Shown here: one piece after another, positions 1 through 8,140 of the stretch
How the letters are laid out: each line of letters begins with the position of its first letter
Position numbering within the stretch: position 1 is the stretch's first letter
Assembly: GCF_006442795.2 (NCBI RefSeq)
Contig: NZ_CP083956.1
Coordinates: 2,581,501 to 2,645,500, forward strand
Source: Mesorhizobium sp. B1-1-8
GTDB taxonomy: Bacteria > Pseudomonadota > Alphaproteobacteria > Rhizobiales > Rhizobiaceae
DNA: 64,000 bases
Reading direction: 5' to 3'
Position numbers and translations under genes: made by a program
Notes under the pieces: generated by a model
The model's database searches: none
What the model was told of the DNA's origin: nothing
Seen by the model: the letters and a program-made list of their open reading frames with translations, nothing else

Positions 1-287
1 GGGAAAAAGTCGCGCGGGAAGTGCGCCATGAAATAGGCGATCGCCATCTCGCCACAGAGCAGGAACGCCACCGGCCGGGTGAAAAGGCCCAGCAAGAGCA
101 GGACGCCTCCGGCAAATTCGAGGATACCTGACGTCAGCGCAATCCCTGTCAGCGCTTCAGCATGGGCACCGGCAGGAAAATTGAACAGTTTCTGGGTGCC
201 GTGTTCGATGAACTGCAACGCCGTCATGATCCGGAGCACGGCCAGCGCCTGCGGCTGGTATTGGGCAAGGCCTTCGAAAAGCTTCAT
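1..287 (-). CDS. DoxX family membrane protein (partial)
   Basis: The gene reads leftwards from an ATG at 287, with GGAG 8 bases ahead, and runs off the left edge after 95 codons. The protein begins MKLFEGLAQYQP and contains FIEHGTQKLF, the HG..KLF signature near the first helix of DoxX proteins. Hydrophobic segments follow at about residues 44-66 and 70-86. DoxX proteins are small four-helix inner-membrane proteins, often linked to redox or thiol stress. The exact role here cannot be told. The C-terminal third lies outside the window. An in-frame ATG at 299 is possible but lacks the ribosome site spacing. Confidence 0.75.
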   Translation of the reverse strand, partial: MKLFEGLAQYQPQALAVLRIMTALQFIEHGTQKLFNFPAGAHAEALTGIALTSGILEFAGGVLLLLGLFTRPVAFLLCGEMAIAYFMAHFPRDFF

Positions 288-491
288 GCAAAACTCCATT
301 TACCCCGCCCGGATCGGCCATAGATTATCGCCCCGCGGTGGACCATTCACTTCCTGGGTCCTGCTATCAACAATCGGTGACTTGAAACGGTTCCCCGACG
401 ACCTGCATTTTTTCTCTCTGTGGTTGCATTTATATCGTTATAGTTGTATCTAAAGGCGTCGAACGCTTTAAACCGTATAGGTCCGCGCATC

Positions 492-980
492 ATGAAAACA
501 CTCGTCATCAGCCTCTTCGCAATCCTTGCGGGCACCTGCTCCGCCACGGCCGCCGACGCCGGCTGTGATGCCTTCAAATGGCCGGTCGCACGCGAGCAGG
601 CCCTGTTTCCGGAGGCGCCCGCCGCGCAGTCCGGCGCCGCCCTCACGGTCGGGCAAGCGGTGGATTTCTCACTCGCAGCGGTCGACACGATCAGCTTTGA
701 AGTGCCGCCCGGGCATGCACCGGCAGCCGACACGTTCGGCGCCATGGCCAGCGTGACCGTGCCACCTGAAGGCGAGCTCCAGTTCAGCCTGTCCGACGAC
801 GCCTGGATCGATGTCGTTCAGGACGGCCATGCCGTAAAATCAGCGGCCTTCAGCGGCGTGAAGACCTGCCCGGAAATCCGCAAGAGCGTGCGCTTCAAGC
901 TGGCGGCCGGTCCGGCCACCGTTCAGCTCAGCGGCGCGAAGAAGACCGATCTCAAAGTGGCGGTGCTGGCGCCGGAATGA
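492..980 (+). CDS. Predicted secreted protein, unknown function
   Basis: An open frame of 162 codons begins with a clear Sec signal peptide: MKTLVIS, a hydrophobic core, then ATAADA as the likely cleavage site near residue 20. The mature part has two cysteines (about residues 24 and 130) and looks beta-rich. It resembles small homologue-of-unknown-function periplasmic proteins of rhizobia, but I recognise no domain. The gene is divergent from the DoxX gene, with about 200 AT-richer bases between them. The ATG at 492 was chosen over an in-frame upstream start because the signal peptide begins there. No strong Shine-Dalgarno sequence is visible. Confidence 0.7.
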   Translation: MKTLVISLFAILAGTCSATAADAGCDAFKWPVAREQALFPEAPAAQSGAALTVGQAVDFSLAAVDTISFEVPPGHAPAADTFGAMASVTVPPEGELQFSLSDDAWIDVVQDGHAVKSAAFSGVKTCPEIRKSVRFKLAAGPATVQLSGAKKTDLKVAVLAPE

Positions 981-1084
981 AGCCCCGAGAGGGCCAGCGC
1001 CGGCGGGACAAGCACCCCTTCTGTTTTGTCCATTCTTCGCAGCAATTGCGGAGGGTTGATCGCACATCTCCCAAGGGAGTAGTG

Positions 1085-1255
1085 CAATCGCATACGGCGC
1101 TCCCCCACTCCGTCTCGGCTTCGCCGAGCCACCTCTCCCCCCACATTCGTGGAGGGAGAGGAAATGCCAACCGCTAAGGCTGCGGCCTTGAAAGGCTTGG
1201 TTTCCTCTCCCCCATGCACATGGGGGAGAGGTGGTCGCGCAGCGGCCGGAGTGGG
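1085..1255. repeat. Intergenic palindromic repeat cluster
   Basis: The 327-base gap between the secreted protein and the VOC gene has no gene. It is filled by nested inverted repeats built from CCTCTCCCCC and GGGGGAGAGG units, including a CTCGGCTTCGCCGAG hairpin near 1115 and a second hairpin around 1205-1232 with a CATGCACATG loop. The same vocabulary recurs at 5008-5212 and 18001-18060, so this is a dispersed genome repeat lying between convergent genes. It may also stop transcription from both sides. Confidence 0.7.
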
Positions 1256-1307
1256 GGGCTGGCGCTGCCTTAGGCGATTTGCCCGCCCCAAGGAAAGATC
1301 GGCAATT

Positions 1308-2084
1308 CTACCGTGCCGCGGCCAGCAGCGCGAAATGCGCGCCCTGCGGGTCCTGGCACTGGACGATCCAGCTGCCGTTCGGCACTTCCATAGGTCCCAT
1401 CAGGACCTTGCCGCCATTGTCGGTGACGCGCTTGGCCGCCGCGTCGATCCCGTCGACGTTGAAATAGAACAGCCAGACGGGGGTTGGAATCTGCGGCGGC
1501 TTGTTCATCATGCCGCCGCCGGATTCAGGGCCGGCGCCGAAAGTCTTGTAGATGCCCATCTCGCCCATGTCGAACTCGCCGGCGCTGGTCCAGCCGAACT
1601 GCTCGGAATAGAAGTCGAAGGCCGCCTTCCAGTCCGAGGTGTAGAGTTCATGCCAGCCGACATGGCCAAGGGTGGTCGCCGGCACTGGCGGCTGCTCGGG
1701 CTGGTTGGGCTGCAAGAACATGAAGGTGGCGCCCTGCGGATCGGCAACGACGGCGAAGCGTCCGACGCCCGGAATGTCGTCCGGCGCGCGGTGGACGGCG
1801 CCGCCGGCGTCCTTAAGCGCCTGGGTCGAGGCATCGACATCCTTGGTGTAAATATAGCCGAGCCAGGCCGGCGGCATGCCCATCTTGGCGGCGGCCTCGG
1901 GCAGCATCATCAGTCCGCCGACGCCGCGCACGGCCGAATTCATCACAATGTAGCGGGGCATGCCTGGCGCCTTGTCGAAGGGCTCGGCCCTCCAGCCGAC
2001 GACTGCGGTGTAAAAGGCCTCGGCGGCGTCGAGGTCGGTGGTCATCAATTCGTACCAGAAGAAGGGCTTTGGGGAATTCGGCAT
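1308..2084 (-). CDS. VOC (glyoxalase/bleomycin resistance) family protein, two domains
   Basis: A protein of 258 residues made of two vicinal-oxygen-chelate modules, about residues 6-125 (opening FFWYELMTTDLDAAEAFY) and 135-255 (GWHELYTSDWKAAFDFY). This tandem layout is typical of small-molecule dioxygenases, lyases or binding proteins such as the CFP-30B and hydroxylase-like groups. The substrate cannot be predicted. Start at 2084 with GAGGAG 8 bases ahead. An upstream in-frame ATG at 2120 has no ribosome site. The gene is divergent from preT, and the region between them carries a long palindrome that matches a site in front of the Rrf2 gene at 5355. Confidence 0.85.
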   Translation of the reverse strand: MPNSPKPFFWYELMTTDLDAAEAFYTAVVGWRAEPFDKAPGMPRYIVMNSAVRGVGGLMMLPEAAAKMGMPPAWLGYIYTKDVDASTQALKDAGGAVHRAPDDIPGVGRFAVVADPQGATFMFLQPNQPEQPPVPATTLGHVGWHELYTSDWKAAFDFYSEQFGWTSAGEFDMGEMGIYKTFGAGPESGGGMMNKPPQIPTPVWLFYFNVDGIDAAAKRVTDNGGKVLMGPMEVPNGSWIVQCQDPQGAHFALLAAAR

Positions 2085-2193
2085 AATCGGTCTCCTCACC
2101 GGTTCGGGTGTCGATCGCAACGCGATCCATCTTAGGACGTGTTTCCCGACAGAAATCCGACAAGGGGAGCAAAAATTGACAAGATTGATCGTG

Positions 2194-2224
2194 ATAAAAC
2201 ATGACTATAATCATCATGTTTTAT
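2194..2224. promoter_or_regulatory. Perfect 11-bp palindrome, probable operator
   Basis: ATAAAACATGA and TCATGTTTTAT form perfect 11-base arms around a 9-base spacer (CTATAATCA). The spacer holds a TATAAT -10-like hexamer. It sits between the divergent VOC gene (start 2084) and preT (start 2318). The inner CATGA-N9-TCATG is shared, with identical spacing, with the palindrome in front of the Rrf2 gene at 5319-5337. There is no T-run and no adjacent stop codon, so an operator is more likely than a terminator. Confidence 0.6.
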
Positions 2225-2252
2225 TCAGCCATTACAGTGATTTGGCCGAAAA

Positions 2253-2268
2253 TTGACCAATTGATAAA
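2253..2268. promoter_or_regulatory. RutR-like operator half-palindrome before preT
   Basis: TTGACCAATTGATAAA fits the E. coli RutR consensus TTGACCA-NN-TGGTCAA with a perfect left half and 5 of 7 bases in the right half. It lies 50 bases before the preT start. Stronger versions occur at 11196-11211, 13368-13383 and 13401-13416 in front of other genes of the same pathway, which is the main reason to take it seriously. Binding by either TetR protein of this locus is inferred. Confidence 0.5.
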
Positions 2269-2317
2269 AAAATAAAACGTGCTAGCCTTCCCCAAAACGA
2301 AAACAAGGGGAGCTGGA

Positions 2318-3682
2318 ATGGCGACTGGTCATTTCATCGAAGGCATTACCGGCGGCCGGCTGTCTTCGGAGCAATATGCCGATAATTTTTCCGACCTGCA
2401 TCCGCCGCTCGATCATCACGAGGCGCTGGTCGAATCCGATCGCTGCTACTTCTGCTACGACGCGCCATGCATGAATGCATGCCCGACCTCGATCGACATT
2501 CCGCTGTTCATTCGGCAGATCTCGACCGGCAATCCGCTGGGGTCGGCCAAAACCATCTTCGACCAGAACATCCTCGGCGGCATGTGTGCCCGCGTCTGCC
2601 CGACCGAGACGCTGTGCGAGGAAGTCTGCGTGCGCGAAGTGGCGGAAGGCAAGCCGGTGCAGATTGGCCGCCTGCAGCGCTACGCCACCGACGTGGCGAT
2701 GGGCGAGAACAAGCAGTTCTACACGCGCGCCGAGCCGAGCGGAAAGAGCGTCGCGGTGGTCGGCGCCGGGCCGGCAGGGCTGGCGGCAGCGCATCGGCTG
2801 GCGCGCCATGGCCATGACGTCACCATACTGGAGGCGCGGCCGAAGGCCGGCGGCCTCAACGAATACGGCATCGCCGCCTACAAAAGCGTCGACAATTTCG
2901 CCCAGGCCGAGGTTGACTATGTGACCTCGATCGGCGGCATCGACATCCAGAACGGCAAGGCGCTCGGCCGCGACTTCCGGCTGTCGGACCTGATCCGCAA
3001 CTACGATGCGGTGTTCCTTGGGCTGGGTCTCGGTGGCGTCAACGCGCTGCGCGCCGATGGCGAGGATGCCGACGGTGTAGCCAATGCAGTCGAGTTCATC
3101 GCCGAGCTCAGGCAGGCGAGCGATCTTTCGAGCCTGCCGGTCGGCCGGCGCGTCGTCGTCCTCGGCGGCGGCATGACGGCGATCGACGCCGCGGTACAGT
3201 CGAAGCTGCTCGGCGCGGAAGAGGTGACGATCTGCTACCGGCGCGGCCAGGAACATATGAACGCCTCCGGGTTCGAGCAGGATCTGGCCGCCGCCAACGG
3301 CGTCACCATCCGCCATTGGCTGCAGCCGAAGCGCGTCATCGCCGAGAACGGCAAAGTGTCGGCGATCGAGCTGGAATACACCGCCATGAACGGCGAAAAA
3401 CTTACGGGTACCGGTGAAACGCTCAGGCTGAACGCTGATCAAGTGTTCAAGGCGATCGGCCAGAGCTTCGTGCCGGCAACGCTCAACGGCAGCGTCGCCT
3501 CGATCGATCTCGAGCACGGCCGCATCAAGGTCGACGCGGAAGGCCGCACCTCGCTGGCGAAAGTCTGGGCCGGCGGCGACTGCATCTTCGGCGGTGACGA
3601 CCTCACCGTCTCGGCGGTGGCGCAAGGCCGCGACGCGGCGGAATCGATCCACCGGGCACTCACCTCGAACGGGAGGGCATGA
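2318..3682 (+). CDS. preT: NAD-dependent dihydropyrimidine dehydrogenase, subunit PreT
   Basis: A protein of 454 residues, the flavoprotein subunit that takes electrons from NAD(P)H to reduce uracil or thymine to the dihydropyrimidine, together with PreA. The N-terminal half has two clusters of cysteines for Fe-S centres (CYFCYDAPCMNACP near residue 46 and CARVCPTETLCEEVC near 90). It is followed by an FAD-binding GAGPAGLAAAHRLARHG near 150 and an NAD-binding GGGMTAIDAA near 290, then GGDC near the end. The start at 2318 has AAGGGGAG at good distance; the alternative ATG-like start at 2279 lacks one. preA overlaps its stop codon (ATGA). A RutR-like operator stands upstream. Confidence 0.93.
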   Translation: MATGHFIEGITGGRLSSEQYADNFSDLHPPLDHHEALVESDRCYFCYDAPCMNACPTSIDIPLFIRQISTGNPLGSAKTIFDQNILGGMCARVCPTETLCEEVCVREVAEGKPVQIGRLQRYATDVAMGENKQFYTRAEPSGKSVAVVGAGPAGLAAAHRLARHGHDVTILEARPKAGGLNEYGIAAYKSVDNFAQAEVDYVTSIGGIDIQNGKALGRDFRLSDLIRNYDAVFLGLGLGGVNALRADGEDADGVANAVEFIAELRQASDLSSLPVGRRVVVLGGGMTAIDAAVQSKLLGAEEVTICYRRGQEHMNASGFEQDLAAANGVTIRHWLQPKRVIAENGKVSAIELEYTAMNGEKLTGTGETLRLNADQVFKAIGQSFVPATLNGSVASIDLEHGRIKVDAEGRTSLAKVWAGGDCIFGGDDLTVSAVAQGRDAAESIHRALTSNGRA

Positions 3683-4998
3683 GCATGGCAGACATCCGCA
3701 ACAGTTTCGTCGGCATCAAGTCGCCGAACCCGTTCTGGCTGGCCTCGGCGCCGCCGACCGACAAGGCCTACAATGTCGAGCGCGCCTTCAAGGCGGGCTG
3801 GGGCGGCGTGGTCTGGAAGACGCTGGGCGAAGAGGGGCCGCCAGTCGTCAATGTCAACGGTCCCCGCTACGGCGCGATCTGGGGCGCCGACCGCCGGCTG
3901 CTTGGCCTCAACAACATCGAGCTGATCACCGACCGCGACCTGCAGACCAATTTGCGCGAGATGAAGCAGGTGAAGATGAACTGGCCGGATCGGGCGCTGG
4001 TTGCGTCGATCATGGTGCCATGCGTGGAGGAAAGCTGGAAAGCGATCCTGCCGCTGGTCGAGGAGACCGGCGCCGACGGCATCGAACTCAACTTCGGTTG
4101 CCCGCACGGCATGAGCGAGCGCGGCATGGGCTCGGCGGTCGGCCAGGTGCCGGAATATATCGAAATGGTGGTGCGCTGGTGCAAGCAGTATACGCGCATG
4201 CCCGTCATTACCAAGCTGACGCCCAACATCACCGATATCCGCAAGCCGGCGCGGGCGGCGCATGCCGGCGGAACGGACGCCGTCTCGCTGATCAACACGA
4301 TCAACTCGATCACCGGCGTCGATCTCGACTCTTTCGCGCCGCAGCCGACCATCGACGGCAAGGGCTCGCATGGCGGCTATTGCGGCCCGGCGGTGAAGCC
4401 GATCGCCATGAACATGGTGGCCGAGATCGCGCGCGACCCGGAAACGCACAGCCTGCCGATTTCCGGCATCGGCGGCATCACCACCTGGCGCGACGCCGCC
4501 GAATTCATGGCGCTCGGCGCCGGCAATGTGCAGGTCTGCACGGCGGCGATGACCTATGGCTTCAAGATCGTGCAGGAGATGATCGCGGGCCTCGAAAACT
4601 GGATGGACGAGAAGGGCCATGTCTCGCTGTCCGACATCATCGGCCGCGCCACGCCCAATGTCACGGACTGGCAGTACCTCAACCTCAATTATGTCGCCAA
4701 GGCGCATATCGACCAGGACGCCTGCATCAAATGCGGCCGCTGCCACATCGCCTGCGAAGACACCTCGCACCAGGCGATCACCAGCATGGTCGACGGCAAA
4801 CGGCATTTCGAAGTGATCGATGCCGAATGCGTCGGCTGCAATCTGTGCGTCAATGTCTGCCCGGTCGAAGGCTGCATCACCATGGAGCCATTGGCGGCGG
4901 GCGCGATGGACGAGCGCACCGGCAGGCCGGTGTCGCCGATCTACGCCAACTGGACGACGCACCCCAACAACCCGATGGCCAAGGTAGCGGCGGAGTAG
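3679..4998 (+). CDS. preA: NAD-dependent dihydropyrimidine dehydrogenase, subunit PreA
   Basis: A protein of 439 residues, the catalytic FMN subunit that works with PreT in the first, reductive step of uracil and thymine breakdown. The first 310 residues are a dihydroorotate-dehydrogenase-type TIM barrel (NCPH-like ELNFGCPHGMSERGMG near 138, GIGGITTWRDA near 263). The C-terminal part has two 4Fe-4S motifs, CIKCGRCHIAC near 352 and CVGCNLCVNVCPVEGC near 390. It starts inside the preT stop codon, so the pair is translationally coupled. A second in-frame ATG at 3685 is an equally possible start. Confidence 0.93.
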   Translation: MSMADIRNSFVGIKSPNPFWLASAPPTDKAYNVERAFKAGWGGVVWKTLGEEGPPVVNVNGPRYGAIWGADRRLLGLNNIELITDRDLQTNLREMKQVKMNWPDRALVASIMVPCVEESWKAILPLVEETGADGIELNFGCPHGMSERGMGSAVGQVPEYIEMVVRWCKQYTRMPVITKLTPNITDIRKPARAAHAGGTDAVSLINTINSITGVDLDSFAPQPTIDGKGSHGGYCGPAVKPIAMNMVAEIARDPETHSLPISGIGGITTWRDAAEFMALGAGNVQVCTAAMTYGFKIVQEMIAGLENWMDEKGHVSLSDIIGRATPNVTDWQYLNLNYVAKAHIDQDACIKCGRCHIACEDTSHQAITSMVDGKRHFEVIDAECVGCNLCVNVCPVEGCITMEPLAAGAMDERTGRPVSPIYANWTTHPNNPMAKVAAE

Positions 4999-5007
4999 GG
5001 TTGGTTC

Positions 5008-5212
5008 CTCGCCCCACGTAGGGGGGAGAGGTGGCCCGGCGAAGCCGGGACGGAGAGGGGCCTTCGGGACGACTGGGGCGCTACCTTAGGCTCTTGATCG
5101 CCCCCTATCTTCCTCGCGCCCCGTTCTTTCGCCGGTTTCTGTCTGCGCGGATGGCTTCCCCCTCTCCGTCCCGGCTTCGCCGGGCCACCTCTCCCCCGCT
5201 TTGCGGGGTGCG
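5008..5212. repeat. Long inverted repeat, about 38-bp perfect arms
   Basis: The 356-base gap after preA contains no gene. Two arms (about 5022-5060 and 5159-5196) are perfect reverse complements over about 38 bases, each with the core GGCCCGGCGAAGCCGGGAC, so the whole could fold into one large hairpin with about 100 bases in the loop. It belongs to the same GGGGGAGAGG/CCTCTCCCCC family as the blocks at 1085 and 18001. Confidence 0.8.
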
Positions 5213-5318
5213 AGGAACCCAGGTCCTGCGAAGCGCCGTGTCTCGTTTTTAAATCATCAAACTCTTCCCTCATATTCCAGCGGCAATTTCCACGTCTCTA
5301 TTGCAGATAAAAATTATC

Positions 5319-5337
5319 CATGATAAAAACTATCATG
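5319..5337. promoter_or_regulatory. Palindromic operator of the Rrf2 regulator
   Basis: CATGATA-AAAAC-TATCATG is a perfect 7-base inverted repeat 18 bases before the Rrf2 start codon, in an AT-rich stretch that would hold the promoter. Its outer CATGA-N9-TCATG frame is identical to that at 2200-2218. Autoregulation by the Rrf2 protein is inferred from position and symmetry. Confidence 0.6.
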
Positions 5338-5354
5338 AATTGGAGCGACAAACC

Positions 5355-5888
5355 ATGAAGCTCGGCGAGGGCGTTGAGGCGGCCATCCACTGCGCGGCGA
5401 CGCTGGCCAGCGTCGAGGGCAACAGCACGATGCCGGGGGCGGCCCTGGCGGAGGCTTTCGGTCTGTCGCCGAGCTATCTGTTGAAGCATCTCAACCAGCT
5501 GACGGCGGCGCGCATCCTGGAATCGGTGCCGGGACCGGCGGGCGGCTATCGCCTGGCGCAGCCGGCCGAGCGCGTCACGCTGCTCGACATCGTGCTGGCT
5601 GTAGAGGGGCGCGAACCGGCCTTCCGTTGCGCCGAAATCCGCCAGCGCGGCCCGGTCAAGATCGATGCATCGGCCTATGTGAAACCCTGCGGCATCAATG
5701 TCGCGATGCTGAAGGCCGAGCGCGCCTATCGGGCCGCGCTCGCCGAAGTGAAACTTTCCGACATCGTGGCGACCTACGCCGCGGAAGGCGATCCGCGTTC
5801 GATTGCCGCAAGCTGCGCCTTCGTCGAGCGCCACCAGCGGCCGCAGAAATCCGGCCCAACAAGCAAGTTTAACCCCCGCCAGATGTGA
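5355..5888 (+). CDS. Rrf2 family transcriptional regulator
   Basis: A protein of 177 residues. The first 85 form the winged helix of Rrf2 proteins (LAEAFGLSPSYLLKHLNQLT as the recognition part, then GPAGGYRLAQPAERVTLLDI as the wing). It has Cys at about 93, 113 and 153, but not the tight three-cysteine loop of IscR or NsrR, so an Fe-S cluster is possible but not shown. Start at 5355 after a palindromic operator. The gene for an AhpD-like protein follows after 11 bases, a common pairing for Rrf2 regulators that sense redox or electrophile stress. Confidence 0.88.
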   Translation: MKLGEGVEAAIHCAATLASVEGNSTMPGAALAEAFGLSPSYLLKHLNQLTAARILESVPGPAGGYRLAQPAERVTLLDIVLAVEGREPAFRCAEIRQRGPVKIDASAYVKPCGINVAMLKAERAYRAALAEVKLSDIVATYAAEGDPRSIAASCAFVERHQRPQKSGPTSKFNPRQM

Positions 5889-5899
5889 AAGGAAAGACG

Positions 5900-6358
5900 A
5901 TGAACCAGAGACTGCAATTCTTTGCCAAAGCGCCCGAAATCATGAAAGCGGTGTCGGCCCTCAACAAGGCGGTCGATGAGTGCGGGCTCGAGGTTGGCCT
6001 GCTGCACCTGGTCAAGCTCAGGGCGTCGCAGATCAACGGCTGCTCCTACTGCGTCGAGATGCACAGCCGCGAGGCAAGGCGCGACGGCGAGACCGAGCAG
6101 CGGCTCTATCTGGTTTCCGCCTGGAAGGAATCGCCGCTGTTTTCCGAGCGCGAGCGTGCCGCTTTCGCCTGGACCGAGGCGGTGACGAAGATCGCCGACA
6201 ACGAGATATCGGACGAGCTTTACGCCCGCACGCTCGAGCATTTCTCGGAAGAGGAACTGGTCAAGCTGTCGGTGGCGATCGGTATGATCAATACCTGGAA
6301 CCGGCTTTGCATCCCGTTCCACGCCATTCATCCGATGCCGGCCGCCAAGGCCGCGTGA
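5900..6358 (+). CDS. Carboxymuconolactone decarboxylase/AhpD-like protein
   Basis: A protein of 152 residues with the single CMD fold. NGCSYCVEMHSREARR near residue 48 gives the C-x-x-C plus downstream His that AhpD-type peroxidase partners use. It is therefore more likely a thiol-dependent peroxide or alkyl-hydroperoxide protein than a true decarboxylase. Start at 5900, with AAGGAAAG just before it; a start at 5885 overlapping the Rrf2 stop is less likely. It probably forms an operon with the Rrf2 gene and ends at the hairpin at 6396. Confidence 0.87.
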   Translation: MNQRLQFFAKAPEIMKAVSALNKAVDECGLEVGLLHLVKLRASQINGCSYCVEMHSREARRDGETEQRLYLVSAWKESPLFSERERAAFAWTEAVTKIADNEISDELYARTLEHFSEEELVKLSVAIGMINTWNRLCIPFHAIHPMPAAKAA

Positions 6359-6395
6359 CGCTCCGATTTTTACTGGAGCGCCGCCCAAAGGGTGG

Positions 6396-6426
6396 CTCTC
6401 CAGTCATATTTTTGACTGGAGAGTTT
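6396..6426. terminator. Bidirectional terminator hairpin
   Basis: CTCTCCAGTC and GACTGGAGAG form a perfect 10-base stem around ATATTTTT, followed by TTT. It lies between the convergent AhpD-like and SDR genes. The T-run inside the loop gives no U-tail on either strand, but position supports a terminator for both. Confidence 0.6.
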
Positions 6427-6472
6427 GAGGCTTCCTGGCGTTGATGGCGCAGCCGGTTCGAGAAGCGGCTGG

Positions 6473-7195
6473 TCATGCAGCGTAGCGCAGGCCGCCGTCG
6501 CAGGTCAGCACCTGGCCGGTGACGAAAGTGTTGGAGACGAGGAAGGCGATTGCCGCGGCGACGTCCTCGGCGCGGCCGATGCGGCCGACCGGCGTCTTGG
6601 CGACATAGTCGGCAAACAACGCCTGCCGCTGGTCGTCGGCCAGAAAATCCCACCACGGCGTGTCGATGACGCCGGGAGCAACCACATTGACGCGCAATGG
6701 TTTCAACTCGACGGCCAGGATCGGCGCGACAGTCAAAAGCATGCCGTTGATGGCGCCGATGCCGGCGATGCCGGGTGCGGCGAGCTGCGCCGACACCGCC
6801 GAAATGAAGGTAACGGAGCCGCTGCGGTTCAAGGTCGGCAGCGCCGCCTGCAGGCAGGACAGTTGCGGCCGGATCTTTTCGTCGACGCCGCTGCCGATGT
6901 CGGCAAGGTCGAGGGTCGCGAACGGTCCCAGGCCCTTGCCGCCGCTTGCCGCCAGGACGAGATGATCGAATGGGCCGAGCCGATCGAAGAACTGGCGGAC
7001 CTCATCCGGCTTGGTTGCATCGAAAGCGGCCTTGCCGACTCTGCCGCCAAGGCTCGCCCAGGCGCTTTTCAACTTATCCTCGTTGCGGCCAGTAATCGTC
7101 ACTTTCATTGTGGGGCTGACCAGCCGCCTTGCGGTTGCAAGGCCGATGCCGGACGAGCCGCCGACAATCACGCAATGTTCGATGGTCTCGCTCAT
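6473..7195 (-). CDS. SDR family oxidoreductase
   Basis: A protein of 240 residues, a classical short-chain dehydrogenase. The nucleotide site GGSSGIGLATARRL lies near residue 12, LAASGG takes the place of NNAG near 80, and the C-terminal sequence is typical of the family (VTGQVLTCDGG). The usual YxxxK is not obvious: GIGAINGMLLTVA stands where Tyr-x-x-x-Lys is expected, so catalysis in the standard way is doubtful. This matches YciK/atypical SDR groups. It overlaps the preceding SDR gene by ATGA and is divergent from an XRE regulator. Confidence 0.82.
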   Translation of the reverse strand: MSETIEHCVIVGGSSGIGLATARRLVSPTMKVTITGRNEDKLKSAWASLGGRVGKAAFDATKPDEVRQFFDRLGPFDHLVLAASGGKGLGPFATLDLADIGSGVDEKIRPQLSCLQAALPTLNRSGSVTFISAVSAQLAAPGIAGIGAINGMLLTVAPILAVELKPLRVNVVAPGVIDTPWWDFLADDQRQALFADYVAKTPVGRIGRAEDVAAAIAFLVSNTFVTGQVLTCDGGLRYAA

Positions 7196-8037
7196 GAATG
7201 TTGTTCCCTGGATGTTGAGGATGCGTGCCCGGTCAGTTCGAGGCTGAGGGCCCGCAACTGGCGGCGGGCGTTTTCATCGTAGGCCTGTGCGTCGGCGCGC
7301 GATTCCCGCTGGCCGTCGAAATAGCGTCCGCTTCGCCCGTCCAGAGCCGGCGAGGTCGCTAGGTTGAGGATGGCCTCGGCGCCGGTCTCGACCGAATTCC
7401 ACGGTGTGATGCCGGCCTGCCGGACCATGGTGGTGTTCATGTAGCTGGCCGGATGGAGCGCGTTAACGGTGACGCCGGTGCCTTTGAGCTCTTCCGCCAG
7501 GTCGATGGTGAACAGGATCTGCGCCAGCTTGCTCTGGCAGTAGGCGCGAACGCCGCTATAGCCTTGGGTCAGCATGACGTCGCCGAAATCGATCGCCTGC
7601 TGGCCGGCCGAGGCGACGTTGACGATGCGCGCCGGCGCGCTGGCCTTGAGCAGCGGCAGCAGTTCCGATGTCAGCAGAAAACCCGCGAGATAGTTGACGG
7701 CAAAGCGCAGTTCGTAGCCGTCGGCGCTCACCTGCCGCCTGGCGCCATCGCCGCCGGTGCCGACGCCGGCATTGTTGATCAAGATGTCGAGCCGGTCGGT
7801 CCGGGCGCGCACAACTTCTGCGAGGTGGCGTACTTCGGCAAGCGAAGCGAGGTCGGCGGCGAGAAATTCCGCCTTCCCGCCCTCTGCTTCAATGGCGGCG
7901 ACTGTCGCCTTGCCACGGCCTTCGTCGCGGCCGTGCACCAGCACGTGCGCGCCCCCGGCGCCGAGCCTCTCGGCGACAACGCGGCCGACGCCGTCGGTCG
8001 AGCCGGTGACGAGAACGGTTTTGTCCTTGAGTTCCAT
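7192..8037 (-). CDS. SDR family oxidoreductase (retinol dehydrogenase-like)
   Basis: A protein of 281 residues with all SDR signatures: TGSTDGVGRVVAERL near residue 11, NNAG near 88, and YCQSK (catalytic Tyr and Lys) near 158. The extended C-terminus and NALHPASYMNTTMV resemble retinol-dehydrogenase-like and WW-domain-oxidoreductase-like SDRs. Start at 8037 with AAGGAGG 8 bases ahead. It forms a two-gene operon with the SDR at 6473. The XRE gene reads away from the same intergenic region and is the likely regulator; this XRE-SDR layout is common in Actinobacteria and Rhizobiales. Confidence 0.86.
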   Translation of the reverse strand: MELKDKTVLVTGSTDGVGRVVAERLGAGGAHVLVHGRDEGRGKATVAAIEAEGGKAEFLAADLASLAEVRHLAEVVRARTDRLDILINNAGVGTGGDGARRQVSADGYELRFAVNYLAGFLLTSELLPLLKASAPARIVNVASAGQQAIDFGDVMLTQGYSGVRAYCQSKLAQILFTIDLAEELKGTGVTVNALHPASYMNTTMVRQAGITPWNSVETGAEAILNLATSPALDGRSGRYFDGQRESRADAQAYDENARRQLRALSLELTGHASSTSREQHS

Positions 8038-8115
8038 GTTCAGAGCCTCCTTGTGTTGCTCTGAACGTTAAGATGGGGCGCGGCGCGCATCCCAAACAGT
8101 TCAAACTTTATCCTG

Positions 8116-8134
8116 GTATCGATACTGCTATAAT
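8116..8134 (+). promoter_or_regulatory. Promoter and palindrome of the XRE gene
   Basis: GTATCGATAC (8116-8125) is a perfect 10-base palindrome, and TATAAT follows at 8129-8134, only 6 bases before the ATG at 8141. The palindrome would lie between -35 and -10, a usual place for a repressor. If this -10 is used, transcription starts at or next to the A of the start codon, giving a leaderless message. Confidence 0.45.
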
Positions 8135-8140
8135 AAGGTC

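Noticed and set aside
1149..2135. 328-codon plus-strand frame over the VOC gene
   Set aside because: It starts within a repeat and is antisense to a clear two-domain VOC protein.
2176..2211. TTGACA and TATAAT as one sigma-70 promoter
   Set aside because: The spacing is 24 bases, too long for a normal promoter; the TATAAT is better paired with a weaker -35 or belongs to the operator.
3439..4962. 507-codon open frame on the minus strand
   Set aside because: It lies wholly over preT and preA on the opposite strand, has low-complexity Arg/His/Asp composition and no motif; a shadow of high-GC coding sequence.
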